Assembly: GCA_020249415.1 (NCBI GenBank)
Contig: JADCFR010000206.1
Coordinates: 1 to 9,434 of the forward strand
Reading direction: 5' to 3'
Length of the DNA: 9,434 bases
DNA from: Roseomonas sp.
GTDB lineage: Bacteria > Pseudomonadota > Alphaproteobacteria > Acetobacterales > Acetobacteraceae
A program made the position numbers and the translations under genes. Under the pieces are notes generated by a model, which was not told where the DNA came from, did not search any database, and saw only the letters and a list, made by a program, of their open reading frames with translations. Within the stretch, counting starts at the first letter, position 1, and the number at the start of each line of letters is the position of its first letter. Below, piece after piece: positions 1 to 6,064 of this stretch.

Positions 1-1
1 C

Positions 2-1183
2 GTGCAGCATTTGCATGGCTGGGCGCCGGGCAAGCTGCCCGATGTCGAAAAGCGCGCCGGTGAGATCATCCGCGCCTATGAGGATATCGGCATGCGCGTT
101 TCCTATTGCTTCGCGCTGCGTGACCAAAACCGGCTGGTCTATCAGGCGGATCAGGATTTCGTCGCAAGTCTTCCGGCGGAACTTCAGGGGCCGATGCAGC
201 GCTGGTTTGACCGTTTTCAATTGTCGCTGGAGGATAACCTTGACCTATTCCGCAACCTCCATGGCAGCCATAACGCCAAGCGGCGCGTGCGTGTGCAATT
301 GGCGCCGGCCAATTTGCATTGGTGTTCCGACAAGGCCTTGGCAGCGATGGCAGAGCTTTCGCGCACGCATAACGCGCCGATGCATATGCATCTGGTGGAA
401 ACCGCCTATCAGAAGGAATATGCGCGCCGCCGCGGCGGCGGCACGGCGGTGGAATATCTGGACCGCTTCGGCCTGCTGGGGCCGAACATGACGCTCGGCC
501 ATGGCGTTTGGCTGAATGAGAAGGATATTGACCGGCTCGCTGAGACCGGCACCTGCATCTGCCATAATTGCTCGTCCAATTTCCGGCTGCGTTCGGGTGT
601 GGCGCCGCTCAATCGCTTTGAAGCGCGAGGCATCAATACCGCGATTGGGCTGGATGAGGCCGGCATCAATGATGACCGCGATATGCTGCAGGAATTGCGC
701 CTGGTGCTGCGCGCGCATCGCGTGCCGGGGATGGGTGATGATGAAGTGCCGGGCATGGGCCAGGTGCTGCGCATGGCGACGGCGGGCGGGGCGCGCACCA
801 CATCCTGGCGCGATGGCCTCGGCACGCTGGAAGTCGGCAAGGGCGCGGATTTGTCCCTGATTGATTGGGACAGCATTGCCTATCCCTATCTGGATGAACT
901 CACGCCCACCCTGGATGCCGTGGTGCAGCGCGCCAAGGCGAGCGCCGTGCGCGCCGTGATGTGTGATGGCGAAGTGATCTACCAGGAAGGCCGCTTTACG
1001 CGGGTTGATCGCGACGGGGCGCTCAAGGCGCTGCATGATGATTTGAGCCGCGCTTTGGCGGATGATGAGGTGGAAAGGCGCCAGCTTTCCAAGGCGCTGC
1101 TGCCGCATGCCAGGCGCTTCTATGCCGAATACATTGACCCAGCCCGGCATGAACCCTTCTACCGGTCCAGCTCCCGCGTTTGA
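2..1183 (+). CDS. Amidohydrolase family protein (COG0402, deaminase/chlorohydrolase-like), 5' truncated by the window edge
   Basis: This is the C-terminal ~393 residues of a metal-dependent amidohydrolase related to guanine, S-adenosylhomocysteine and atrazine-type hydrolases, which usually deaminate or dechlorinate N-heterocycles in the cytoplasm. Counting from base 2, it shows HMHLVET (128-134), where H130 would be a metal ligand and E133 the catalytic acid; GHGVWL with H167; and GLDEAG with D218 as the metal/catalytic aspartate. The end GTLEVGKGADLSLIDWD followed by a beta-rich tail is the usual composite-domain finish. The N-terminal HxH metal motif expected about 60 residues into such enzymes is absent, so the GTG at base 2 is almost certainly not the start and the gene continues upstream. 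The usual Asp-Gly after the catalytic strand is replaced by Asp-Glu-Ala-Gly. The exact substrate cannot be read from sequence. The stop is TGA at 1181-1183. Confidence 0.9.
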   Translation: MQHLHGWAPGKLPDVEKRAGEIIRAYEDIGMRVSYCFALRDQNRLVYQADQDFVASLPAELQGPMQRWFDRFQLSLEDNLDLFRNLHGSHNAKRRVRVQLAPANLHWCSDKALAAMAELSRTHNAPMHMHLVETAYQKEYARRRGGGTAVEYLDRFGLLGPNMTLGHGVWLNEKDIDRLAETGTCICHNCSSNFRLRSGVAPLNRFEARGINTAIGLDEAGINDDRDMLQELRLVLRAHRVPGMGDDEVPGMGQVLRMATAGGARTTSWRDGLGTLEVGKGADLSLIDWDSIAYPYLDELTPTLDAVVQRAKASAVRAVMCDGEVIYQEGRFTRVDRDGALKALHDDLSRALADDEVERRQLSKALLPHARRFYAEYIDPARHEPFYRSSSRV

Positions 1184-1241
1184 CGCGCTTGCTTGCAACT
1201 AGCGCTTGACCTCGGCCCCCAGGGGCGGAAGAGATGCTGCC

Positions 1242-2138
1242 ATGGATCTCCGCCGCCTTTTGCCGATTCTGAGCGCCCTGGTGCTCACCGCGCCGGCCTT
1301 TGGCCAATCGAGCCTGGGTAGCGCGCAGAATGTGCCACCGCCGCGCCAGGCGGCACCCGCGCCCGCGCCTGCCACGCAGCCTCGGCCCGAACAGCGCCCG
1401 CCGGTGGTCAATCCGCCGGCAAGGCCGCAGGCGACGCAACGCAACGCCGAAGGCCAGCAACGCGCCCCGGCGGCGCAACAACAGCGCCCGGCTGGGCAGC
1501 AGCAACCGCAGCAGCGCCAAGCGGGCCAGCAGCAGCGCCCCGCCGGCCAGGGCCAGGGTAACCGCGCTGCCGCCGGCGCCGCTGCGGGGGTCGCAGCCGG
1601 GGCCGCTGCCGGCGCCGCCGCCACCGCTGGCGCTGCCAAACCAACCGAGCCCACCCCGGCCCCCGCGCCGCCGCCCGCAGCGGAACGCGCCCCCACCATC
1701 GGGTCCATTTCGGGTCGGCCGCTGCCGCGTTTTGCCTCACTTCGGTCCGATGAGGTGAATATGCGAAGCGGCCCTGGTACGCGCTTCCCCATTGAATGGA
1801 CCTTCCAGCGCCGTGACTTGCCGGTGGAAATTCTGCGCGAATTCGAACTCTGGCGCCGCATCCGCGACCCTGATGGCGCGGAAGGCTGGGTGCATCAATC
1901 AACACTGATAACCCGGCGTTCCTTCATTGTGCGCGGCCCGCCGGGGTCTGAGGTGATGCTCCGCCGTCGCGCTGAGGATCAGGCGCAGCCTGTGGCGCGG
2001 CTTCGCCCCGGCGTGGTGGGCCGCTTGCGCGCCTGTGAGGCCAATAGCGCCTGGTGTGAGGCGCAGATCGGCGATCACCGCGGCTTTATCAAGCGCGCCG
2101 ATATCTGGGGCGTGGGGCCGAATGAGGAAGTGAAATAA
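1242..2138 (+). CDS. Secreted SH3-domain protein with a Pro/Gln/Ala-rich linker
   Basis: This 298-residue protein is probably exported to the periplasm, where bacterial SH3 (SH3_4-type) domains bind cell wall or partner proteins. The start is the ATG at 1242, with GGAAGAG upstream. An earlier in-frame TTG at 1206 would put charged residues before the signal and is rejected. Residues 1-21 form a signal peptide (two Arg, hydrophobic core, likely cut after AFG). Residues ~23-160 are low complexity: Pro/Ala, then Gln-rich repeats, then Ala/Gly. An SH3 unit follows at ~163-226 with VNMRSGPGTRFPI and EGWVHQSTL, then a degenerate second unit at ~228-289 with WCEAQIGDHRGFI and the IWGV ending typical of the alphaproteobacterial family. 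Other members I recall lack such a long linker. The specific function is unknown. It lies 58 bases after the amidohydrolase and 42 bases before the nitrile hydratase-like cassette. Confidence 0.85.
   Translation: MDLRRLLPILSALVLTAPAFGQSSLGSAQNVPPPRQAAPAPAPATQPRPEQRPPVVNPPARPQATQRNAEGQQRAPAAQQQRPAGQQQPQQRQAGQQQRPAGQGQGNRAAAGAAAGVAAGAAAGAAATAGAAKPTEPTPAPAPPPAAERAPTIGSISGRPLPRFASLRSDEVNMRSGPGTRFPIEWTFQRRDLPVEILREFELWRRIRDPDGAEGWVHQSTLITRRSFIVRGPPGSEVMLRRRAEDQAQPVARLRPGVVGRLRACEANSAWCEAQIGDHRGFIKRADIWGVGPNEEVK
1476..1559 (+). repeat. Degenerate Gln-rich coding repeat (QQxRPAG)
   Basis: Residues 79-106 of the SH3 protein consist of imperfect copies of QQQRPAG: QQQRPAG at 79-85, QQRQAG at 90-95 and QQQRPAG at 96-102. 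They are encoded by CAG/CAA-rich DNA. The copies differ in codon choice, so they are not a recent perfect tandem duplication. The segment is probably a flexible extracytoplasmic spacer. Confidence 0.7.
1560..1640 (+). repeat. Ala/Gly (AAAG) coding repeat in the SH3 protein
   Basis: Residues ~107-133 are almost entirely Ala and Gly, with Gly every four or five positions (AAAGAAAGVAAG pattern). The block is flanked by Arg108 and Lys133. GxxxG-spaced small residues like these can form a tightly packing helix, even a membrane-spanning glycine zipper. The segment may also simply be a GC-driven low-complexity linker. Confidence 0.55.
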
Positions 2139-2180
2139 CGCCCCTTTCCCGCGCCCCGTTTTCCGGATTAAGCTTTCGCC

Positions 2181-2474
2181 ATGACCGAGGAATCTCCCAA
2201 CCGCGCGCTGCACGATATTGGCGGGATCGCGCGCTTCCGCTGCACCCCCGTTGAGCATGATGAGGCGCCGCCCGATGCCTTCGGCAAGAAGGTGGACGCC
2301 ATTCGGCAAATCCTGGCGCAGAAAAAGATGATGACGGTGGATGAACTGCGCCGCGGCATCGAAAGCATCCCTGAGGATGAATATTTCGCGCTTGGCTATT
2401 ACGAACGCTGGCTGCGTTCCATTGCGGCACTCATGGTCGAAAAAGGCGTCATCCGGCAGGAGGATTTGGCATGA
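2181..2474 (+). CDS. Nitrile hydratase/thiocyanate hydrolase family subunit, N-terminal half of the beta chain
   Basis: This 97-residue cytoplasmic protein corresponds to the N-terminal half of the nitrile hydratase beta subunit (the scnB-type subunit of thiocyanate hydrolase). HDIGG (11-15) matches the HDxGG start of beta chains. Residues ~51-97 align by eye, without gaps, to the helical part of the Rhodococcus iron enzyme beta chain as I recall it, including VDELR, GYYERW and LMVEKG. R57 falls at the conserved arginine (Arg56 in Rhodococcus) that contacts the oxidised cysteines of the metal claw. The protein stops where a normal beta chain would enter its linker and SH3-like half. No good ribosome binding site precedes the ATG. 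The stop overlaps the next start by four bases (ATGA). A nitrile hydratase activator (P14K-like) role is less likely, because activators have a different middle segment and no full-length beta gene is present. Confidence 0.85.
   Translation: MTEESPNRALHDIGGIARFRCTPVEHDEAPPDAFGKKVDAIRQILAQKKMMTVDELRRGIESIPEDEYFALGYYERWLRSIAALMVEKGVIRQEDLA
2458..2463 (+). promoter_or_regulatory. Strong ribosome binding site for the second beta-like subunit
   Basis: A perfect AGGAGG lies inside the end of the upstream gene, seven bases before the ATG at 2471. It fixes that start and shows that the second gene has its own initiation signal as well as the ATGA overlap. The split of the beta chain is therefore an organised gene boundary and not a simple frameshift. 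Confidence 0.8.
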
Positions 2475-2779
2475 ATGCTGCGCCCGAAACCGCTGCCCCC
2501 CGCTTCGCGCCCGGCGCGCGGGTGCGTGTGAAGGATGATTGGCCCGAAACCCGCGGGCCCTGCCATATCCGCACGCCGCATTATGTGCGTGGGCGGATGG
2601 GCCAGGTGGTGCGCCCGCTGGGTGCCTTCCCGAATCCGGAAGACCTTGCCTTTGCCCGCCTCGCGCCGCGCCGGCAGCTTTACCATGTGCTGTTCGACCA
2701 GCCACCCATTTGGAATGAGGGCAAGCCCGGCGATACGGTGATGGTGGAAATTTTTGAGCATTGGTTGGAGGAAGCCTGA
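2471..2779 (+). CDS. Nitrile hydratase/thiocyanate hydrolase family subunit, C-terminal SH3-like half of the beta chain
   Basis: This 102-residue protein corresponds to the C-terminal, SH3-like barrel half of nitrile hydratase beta (the scnA-type subunit of thiocyanate hydrolase). RFAPGARVRVKDDWP (11-25) is the usual entry strand. CHIRTPHYVRGRMG (31-44) matches the GHIRMPAYCRGRVG block of nitrile hydratases, and R34 corresponds to Arg141 of the Rhodococcus enzyme, the second claw-contacting arginine. YHVLFD and VEIFEHWLEEA match the family ending. It is expected to assemble with the preceding 97-residue protein and the following alpha-type subunit into one catalytic unit. It overlaps the upstream gene by four bases, and its stop is one base before the next start. 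Thiocyanate hydrolase alpha is somewhat longer (about 126 residues as I recall). Confidence 0.88.
   Translation: MNAAPETAAPRFAPGARVRVKDDWPETRGPCHIRTPHYVRGRMGQVVRPLGAFPNPEDLAFARLAPRRQLYHVLFDQPPIWNEGKPGDTVMVEIFEHWLEEA
2767..2773 (+). promoter_or_regulatory. Ribosome binding site selecting ATG 2781
   Basis: GGAGGAA lies nine bases (counted from GGAGG) before the ATG at 2781. It supports that start over the in-frame TTG at 2754, which lies upstream of the site and would add nine residues overlapping the previous gene. Confidence 0.75.
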
Positions 2780-2780
2780 C

Positions 2781-3362
2781 ATGGCCGCCCCCCCTTCTGG
2801 CGCGAGCCTCGCGCTGCTGGATAAGTTGGTTGCCGCCCTGAATGCCAAGGGGCTGGTGAGCGAAACCGAAATCGCCGAGCGTCAGGCGATCACGGATCGC
2901 GCGAGCCCTGAGATTGGCGCGCGCATGGTCGCCCGCGCCTGGACCGATCCCGAATACTACGCGCTGCTGATGCGCGATGGGAAAGCGGCGGCCGAGGCGA
3001 TGGGCGCTTCCATGGCCGGCGCGCCGGAGCTTGGCGTTTTGGAGAATACGCCAAAGCAACATCATTTGGTGGTCTGCACGCTTTGTTCCTGTTACCCACG
3101 CGCGCTGCTCGGCTATCCGCCCGGCTGGTACAAATCCTTCGCCTATCGGTCCCGCGCCGTGCGTGAACCGCGCGCCGTGCTGGCGGAATGGGGCACGCAA
3201 TTGGCCGATGATGTCGAAATCCGCGTGGTGGATAGCACGGCGGATTATCGCTGGATGGTACTGCCGATGCGGCCCAAGGGGACTGAGGGGTGGAGTGCTG
3301 AGAAGCTGGCGGCGATTGTGACGCGGGATGCGCTGGTGGGCGTGGCGGTGCCGCGGGTGTGA
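2781..3362 (+). CDS. Nitrile hydratase alpha-type subunit (thiocyanate hydrolase gamma-like), cobalt-type metal claw
   Basis: This 193-residue protein is the metal-binding catalytic subunit of a nitrile hydratase/thiocyanate hydrolase family enzyme. It would hydrate a nitrile to an amide, or attack a similar C-N triple-bond substrate. The claw is at 99-104, CTLCSC. C99, C102 and C104 are the thiolate ligands, and C102 and C104 are normally oxidised to sulfinate and sulfenate. Thr at the second position is the cobalt-type signature (iron-type has Ser). It continues as YPRALLGYPPGWYKSFAYRS (105-124) and REPRAVL, all family hallmarks. The N-terminal helices (~8-75) are complete, so no truncation is evident. 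The gene starts one base after the preceding stop, and the three genes form a tight operon. Metallochaperone or activator genes, usually needed for cobalt loading, are not in this window. The protein ends seven bases from the convergent transporter gene. Confidence 0.92.
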   Translation: MAAPPSGASLALLDKLVAALNAKGLVSETEIAERQAITDRASPEIGARMVARAWTDPEYYALLMRDGKAAAEAMGASMAGAPELGVLENTPKQHHLVVCTLCSCYPRALLGYPPGWYKSFAYRSRAVREPRAVLAEWGTQLADDVEIRVVDSTADYRWMVLPMRPKGTEGWSAEKLAAIVTRDALVGVAVPRV

Positions 3363-3369
3363 AGCCCCC

Positions 3370-5064
3370 TCAACCCACCAACCAAACAATCACCGTCCCG
3401 CCCGAAGTCAGCAATATATGGCCAAAGGGCACCGCAGCGGTGTAGCCCAGCACGGCAACCGGGCTGCCTGATTTTTCCTGCAATGCGGCCAGTGCCGCCG
3501 TCATGGTCTGCGCGCCGGAAAGGGCGCCCAGCAGCAAAAGCGGGTTCATGCGCAGCACATAGCGCCCAACAAATAGCCCAACGAATTGCGGCACCAGTGT
3601 CACGAAGGCGCCGGCCACCAGCAAACCGAAACCCACTTCCCGCACCGCCTCTACGAATACAGGGCCGGCATGCAGGCCAATCATGCCGACAAAGCCAGCC
3701 AGGCCGAGCGATGTCATCAGCGAAATCGCCGCATCCGGAATGCGCGCGAATTGCGGCCGGTGGGAACGCAGCCAGCCGATGAAAAGCCCTGCCATCAGCG
3801 TGCCCACGCTGGTTGAAAGCGTGATATGCGCCCCGCCAATATCAAAGCCCGCCACCGCACCAATCAGCCCGCCCAGGAAAATCGCAAGCCCCAGCGTGAC
3901 GTAATCTGTCGCGTCACTTTGGCGGATCGCGGCCCCCACGAGCGCCGCCGCCGCCTCAACATGCTTTTCGGTGCCGATCAGCGTGATGATATCGCCCCGT
4001 TCCAGCCGCGTATCCGGGGCGAGTGGCACTTCCAACCCGCTGCGCAGAATGCGGCGCAGGAAAACGCCGCGCGCCACCGCCATTTCGCCAAGCTCACCAA
4101 TGCTGCGGCCAGCGACATCGCGTGAGGAGACATAGACATCAAGCGAAAGCGCGGGAATATCCAGCAATTCCTTATCCTCAACCTCCCGCACCTCACCACC
4201 AAAAAGCGCGATCAGCACCTCACGCCGCGCCTCAATGGCGACCACATCGCCCTCCTGCAGCAGCGTATCGGGCTTGGGGTCCAGCAGACTATCGCCGCGG
4301 CGGATGCGCTGGATGAAAACGCGCTGCCCCGCGGCATGGGCTTCGGCCTCCGCCACCGTCTTGCCCACCAGCGGCGTGTCGGCTTCAAGCGCATAGGCGC
4401 GGATTTCCACGGGCCGCCAGGCGGAAGCAATGCCGGCGCGCTTTTGCGTCATGCCATATTTTTCTTCAAGCTTGCGTGCCTCGGCCGCCACATCAATGCG
4501 CAGCAACATCGGCCCAAAGACGGTGGTCATCAAAATCACGCCAAGCGCCCCAAACAAATAACAAAGCGCATCGGCCACCGCGATATGCGTGATCAGCAGG
4601 TCGCGCTGTTCCTTGGGCAGCGGCAAGGCGCGGATCGCCTCGGCCGCCGTGCCGATGGCGGGTGATTCCGTCATGCCGCCGGAAAACAGCCCCGCCGCGA
4701 AACCCACATCAAGGCCAAGGATGCGCGCCGCAATCACGGCGGTGGCAATACCGGTCAGCGGCACAATCATGCCAATGGCAATGCCCGGCAGCCCATCGCC
4801 TTTTACCGCCACCAAAAATTTCGGCCCGACCGAATAGCCAATGCCAAATAGGAACAGCAGAAACAGGATGGAGCGCGCAGTTTCCGAAACCGGCACATGA
4901 GCGAATTGGCCAATCAGAATCCCGGCGAAAAGCGCACCGGTCACCGGGCCCAGGCCGAAGCCGCGAAAGGTGACCTTGCCAAAAAGGTATCCAAGCCCAA
5001 GGACCAGATAAACCGTAAGGTCAGGATGGGCTTCCAGAAAATTGGCGAATTCCCCGTGGCCCAT
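3370..5064 (-). CDS. AspT/YidE/YbjL-family transporter with two RCK_C domains
   Basis: This 564-residue inner-membrane transporter belongs to the aspartate:alanine exchanger family, close to the family's usual ~540-560 residues. The N-terminal half has about five to six hydrophobic segments (~14-190). A cytoplasmic region follows with two TrkA_C/RCK_C-like units (~217-290 and ~302-378), then a second hydrophobic half (~388-564). The two membrane halves carry related motifs, FSGGMTESPAIGTA (127-140) and LSGAQTMTAALAAL (515-528), consistent with an internal duplication. GYTAAVPFGHI (540-550) is a family hallmark. The ATG at 5064 is chosen because a strong GGGGGGAAG lies just upstream; an earlier TTG at 5130 would add 22 residues with no membrane character. 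The substrate is unknown; characterised relatives move amino acids or dicarboxylates. It lies 85 bases downstream of rsmI on the same strand. Confidence 0.9.
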   Translation of the reverse strand: MGHGEFANFLEAHPDLTVYLVLGLGYLFGKVTFRGFGLGPVTGALFAGILIGQFAHVPVSETARSILFLLFLFGIGYSVGPKFLVAVKGDGLPGIAIGMIVPLTGIATAVIAARILGLDVGFAAGLFSGGMTESPAIGTAAEAIRALPLPKEQRDLLITHIAVADALCYLFGALGVILMTTVFGPMLLRIDVAAEARKLEEKYGMTQKRAGIASAWRPVEIRAYALEADTPLVGKTVAEAEAHAAGQRVFIQRIRRGDSLLDPKPDTLLQEGDVVAIEARREVLIALFGGEVREVEDKELLDIPALSLDVYVSSRDVAGRSIGELGEMAVARGVFLRRILRSGLEVPLAPDTRLERGDIITLIGTEKHVEAAAALVGAAIRQSDATDYVTLGLAIFLGGLIGAVAGFDIGGAHITLSTSVGTLMAGLFIGWLRSHRPQFARIPDAAISLMTSLGLAGFVGMIGLHAGPVFVEAVREVGFGLLVAGAFVTLVPQFVGLFVGRYVLRMNPLLLLGALSGAQTMTAALAALQEKSGSPVAVLGYTAAVPFGHILLTSGGTVIVWLVG

Positions 5065-5068
5065 ACTG

Positions 5069-5077
5069 CTTCCCCCC
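5069..5077 (-). promoter_or_regulatory. Ribosome binding site of the transporter
   Basis: On the minus strand this reads GGGGGGAAG, ending four bases before the ATG at 5064. It is the signal that decides the start against the upstream TTG. It directly abuts the parS-like palindrome at 5078-5093, so a protein bound there would compete with transcription or initiation. Confidence 0.7.
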
Positions 5078-5093
5078 TGTTTCTCGTGAAACG
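5078..5093. promoter_or_regulatory. parS-like 16-bp dyad (candidate ParB-family binding site)
   Basis: The plus strand reads TGTTTCTCGTGAAACG, which matches the bacterial parS consensus TGTTTCACGTGAAACA at 14 of 16 positions. The mismatches are the seventh base (T for A) and the last base (G for A), and the GTGAAAC half-site is intact. The site lies in the leader of the transporter gene, immediately upstream of its ribosome binding site. No parA or parB gene is visible here. It could be a true secondary parS site, an operator for a local regulator, or chance. Confidence 0.4.
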
Positions 5094-5112
5094 GCTGTGC
5101 GAGCCTTGCCCA

Positions 5113-5130
5113 TTGCCAGGGCCCTGCCAA
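5113..5130. promoter_or_regulatory. 18-bp near-perfect palindrome upstream of the transporter gene
   Basis: TTGCCAGGGCCCTGCCAA pairs at eight of nine positions around its centre, with a perfect 10-bp core CAGGGCCCTG. There is no loop and no T-run after it on either strand, so a terminator is unlikely. It lies in the rsmI-transporter gap, 36 bp centre-to-centre from the parS-like site. Its position ~50 bases before the transporter start fits an operator, but the controlling protein is unknown. Confidence 0.35.
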
Positions 5131-5149
5131 GCCATGTCGCGCAGGCGGT

Positions 5150-6064
5150 TCAGTCTTGCCCCTTCAACAGGGCCAAAGCCTCCCGATAGATAGCGCGGCG
5201 CATGCGCCCGGTGGCCTTGGCAACCGCTTCCGCCGCATCCTTGACTGAAAGCCCGCCCGCAAGTGCGGCGCGCAATTGCGCGGTCACTTCCGCATCGCCC
5301 ACCACTGCCTCAGCCGCTGCGGGGCCGACCACGATGCACATCTCCCCCCGCGCTTCGGCGCCTAAGTAATGCGCGGCCAAATCAGCAAGGCTACCCCGCC
5401 GCACTTCCTCAAACCGCTTGGTCATTTCGCGCGCCACGGCGGCTGGGCGCGCGGCGCCAAACGCCGCAGCCATATCGGCAAGGCTTTCGCCCAGCCGATG
5501 CGGCGCCTCGTAAAAAATCAGGCTGGCGGCAAGCCCGGCCTGTTCCAGTGCCTTCAGCCGGCCAAGCGCTGCCGCACGCGCGGCCTGGCGCGGCGGCAGA
5601 AAACCCTGAAACAGGAAGGGCTCGGGCGGCAGGCCGGAAAGCACCAGGGCCATCATCGCCGCATTGGGGCCGGGAATGGCAGAGATCGGCAGCGCCTCGG
5701 CAATCGCGGCGCGCACCAACCTAAAGCCGGGGTCACTCACCAAAGGCGTCCCGGCATCGGAAACCAGTGCCAATTTTTGCCCCTGACGCAGCATTTCCAG
5801 TATCCGGGGCAGCTCATTCGCTTCATTATGGTCGTGCAGAGGAATCAGGCGCGCGGTGATGCCCAGCCGGGCGAGCATTGCGCCGGTTGTTCTGCTATCT
5901 TCACACAGCACCGCATCGGCCGCCTTCAGGGCGGCCAGGGCGCGGGGCGAAAGATCCCCCATATTGCCTATGGGGGTCGCAACCAATGTCAGGCCGGGCC
6001 CAATGGCGGGCGCAGCCGAAGGATGGACCGACCGTGCCTCGTTTTCTGAATCGGCTGTCGTCAC
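5150..6064 (-). CDS. rsmI: 16S rRNA (cytidine1402-2'-O)-methyltransferase RsmI
   Basis: This 304-residue SAM-dependent methyltransferase of the tetrapyrrole-methylase fold methylates the ribose of C1402 in the ribosomal decoding centre. Family motifs appear in order: TPIGNMGD (30-37), CEDSRTT (54-60), LVSDAGTPLVSDPG (100-113), IPGPNA (130-135), FYEAPHR (184-190) and AREMTKRFEEVRRG (211-224). A C-terminal helix-turn-helix-like tail (~268-300, LSVKDAAEAVAKATG) is usual for RsmI. The start is the GTG at 6064, the only in-frame start that keeps the first beta strand; an AAGGG lies nine bases upstream. The first ~24 residues are a nonconserved extension. The gene overlaps the divergent lipoprotein gene head-to-head by 31 bases. 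The rsmI next to activator-lipoprotein arrangement also occurs in E. coli (yraL/yraM). Confidence 0.95.
   Translation of the reverse strand: MTTADSENEARSVHPSAAPAIGPGLTLVATPIGNMGDLSPRALAALKAADAVLCEDSRTTGAMLARLGITARLIPLHDHNEANELPRILEMLRQGQKLALVSDAGTPLVSDPGFRLVRAAIAEALPISAIPGPNAAMMALVLSGLPPEPFLFQGFLPPRQAARAAALGRLKALEQAGLAASLIFYEAPHRLGESLADMAAAFGAARPAAVAREMTKRFEEVRRGSLADLAAHYLGAEARGEMCIVVGPAAAEAVVGDAEVTAQLRAALAGGLSVKDAAEAVAKATGRMRRAIYREALALLKGQD
6018..6023 (+). promoter_or_regulatory. Ribosome binding site selecting GTG 6034
   Basis: GAAGGA lies ten bases before the GTG at 6034. Together with the lipoprotein signal that begins there, it decides the start against the longer in-frame extension back to 5878. 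That extension would give an implausible Arg/Pro-rich N-terminus and hide the signal peptide. The site lies inside the rsmI coding sequence. Confidence 0.6.

Noticed and set aside
245..1198. 317-codon minus-strand frame opposite the amidohydrolase
   Set aside because: It is a shadow of third-position GC bias; the plus-strand protein carries intact catalytic motifs.
2181..2779. A single beta-subunit gene broken by a frameshift or sequencing error
   Set aside because: The first gene ends cleanly in an ATGA overlap, the second has a perfect ribosome binding site and proper start, and the three-subunit layout has precedents in thiocyanate hydrolase and toyocamycin nitrile hydratase.
2181..3362. 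Naming the genes scnB, scnA and scnC
   Set aside because: Order and splitting agree, but the short chains and nitrile-hydratase-like motifs do not establish thiocyanate as the substrate.
3334..3380. Inverted repeat TGGTGGG/CCCACCA around the convergent stops as a bidirectional terminator
   Set aside because: It has only seven pairs with a 33-base loop and no T-run on either side, which is too weak to call.
1899..3389. 496-codon open frame on the minus strand across the SH3 gene end and the nitrile hydratase-like cassette
   Set aside because: It is a mirror frame of GC-rich coding DNA, full of Arg, His and Pro. It has no family resemblance and lies opposite four well-supported genes.
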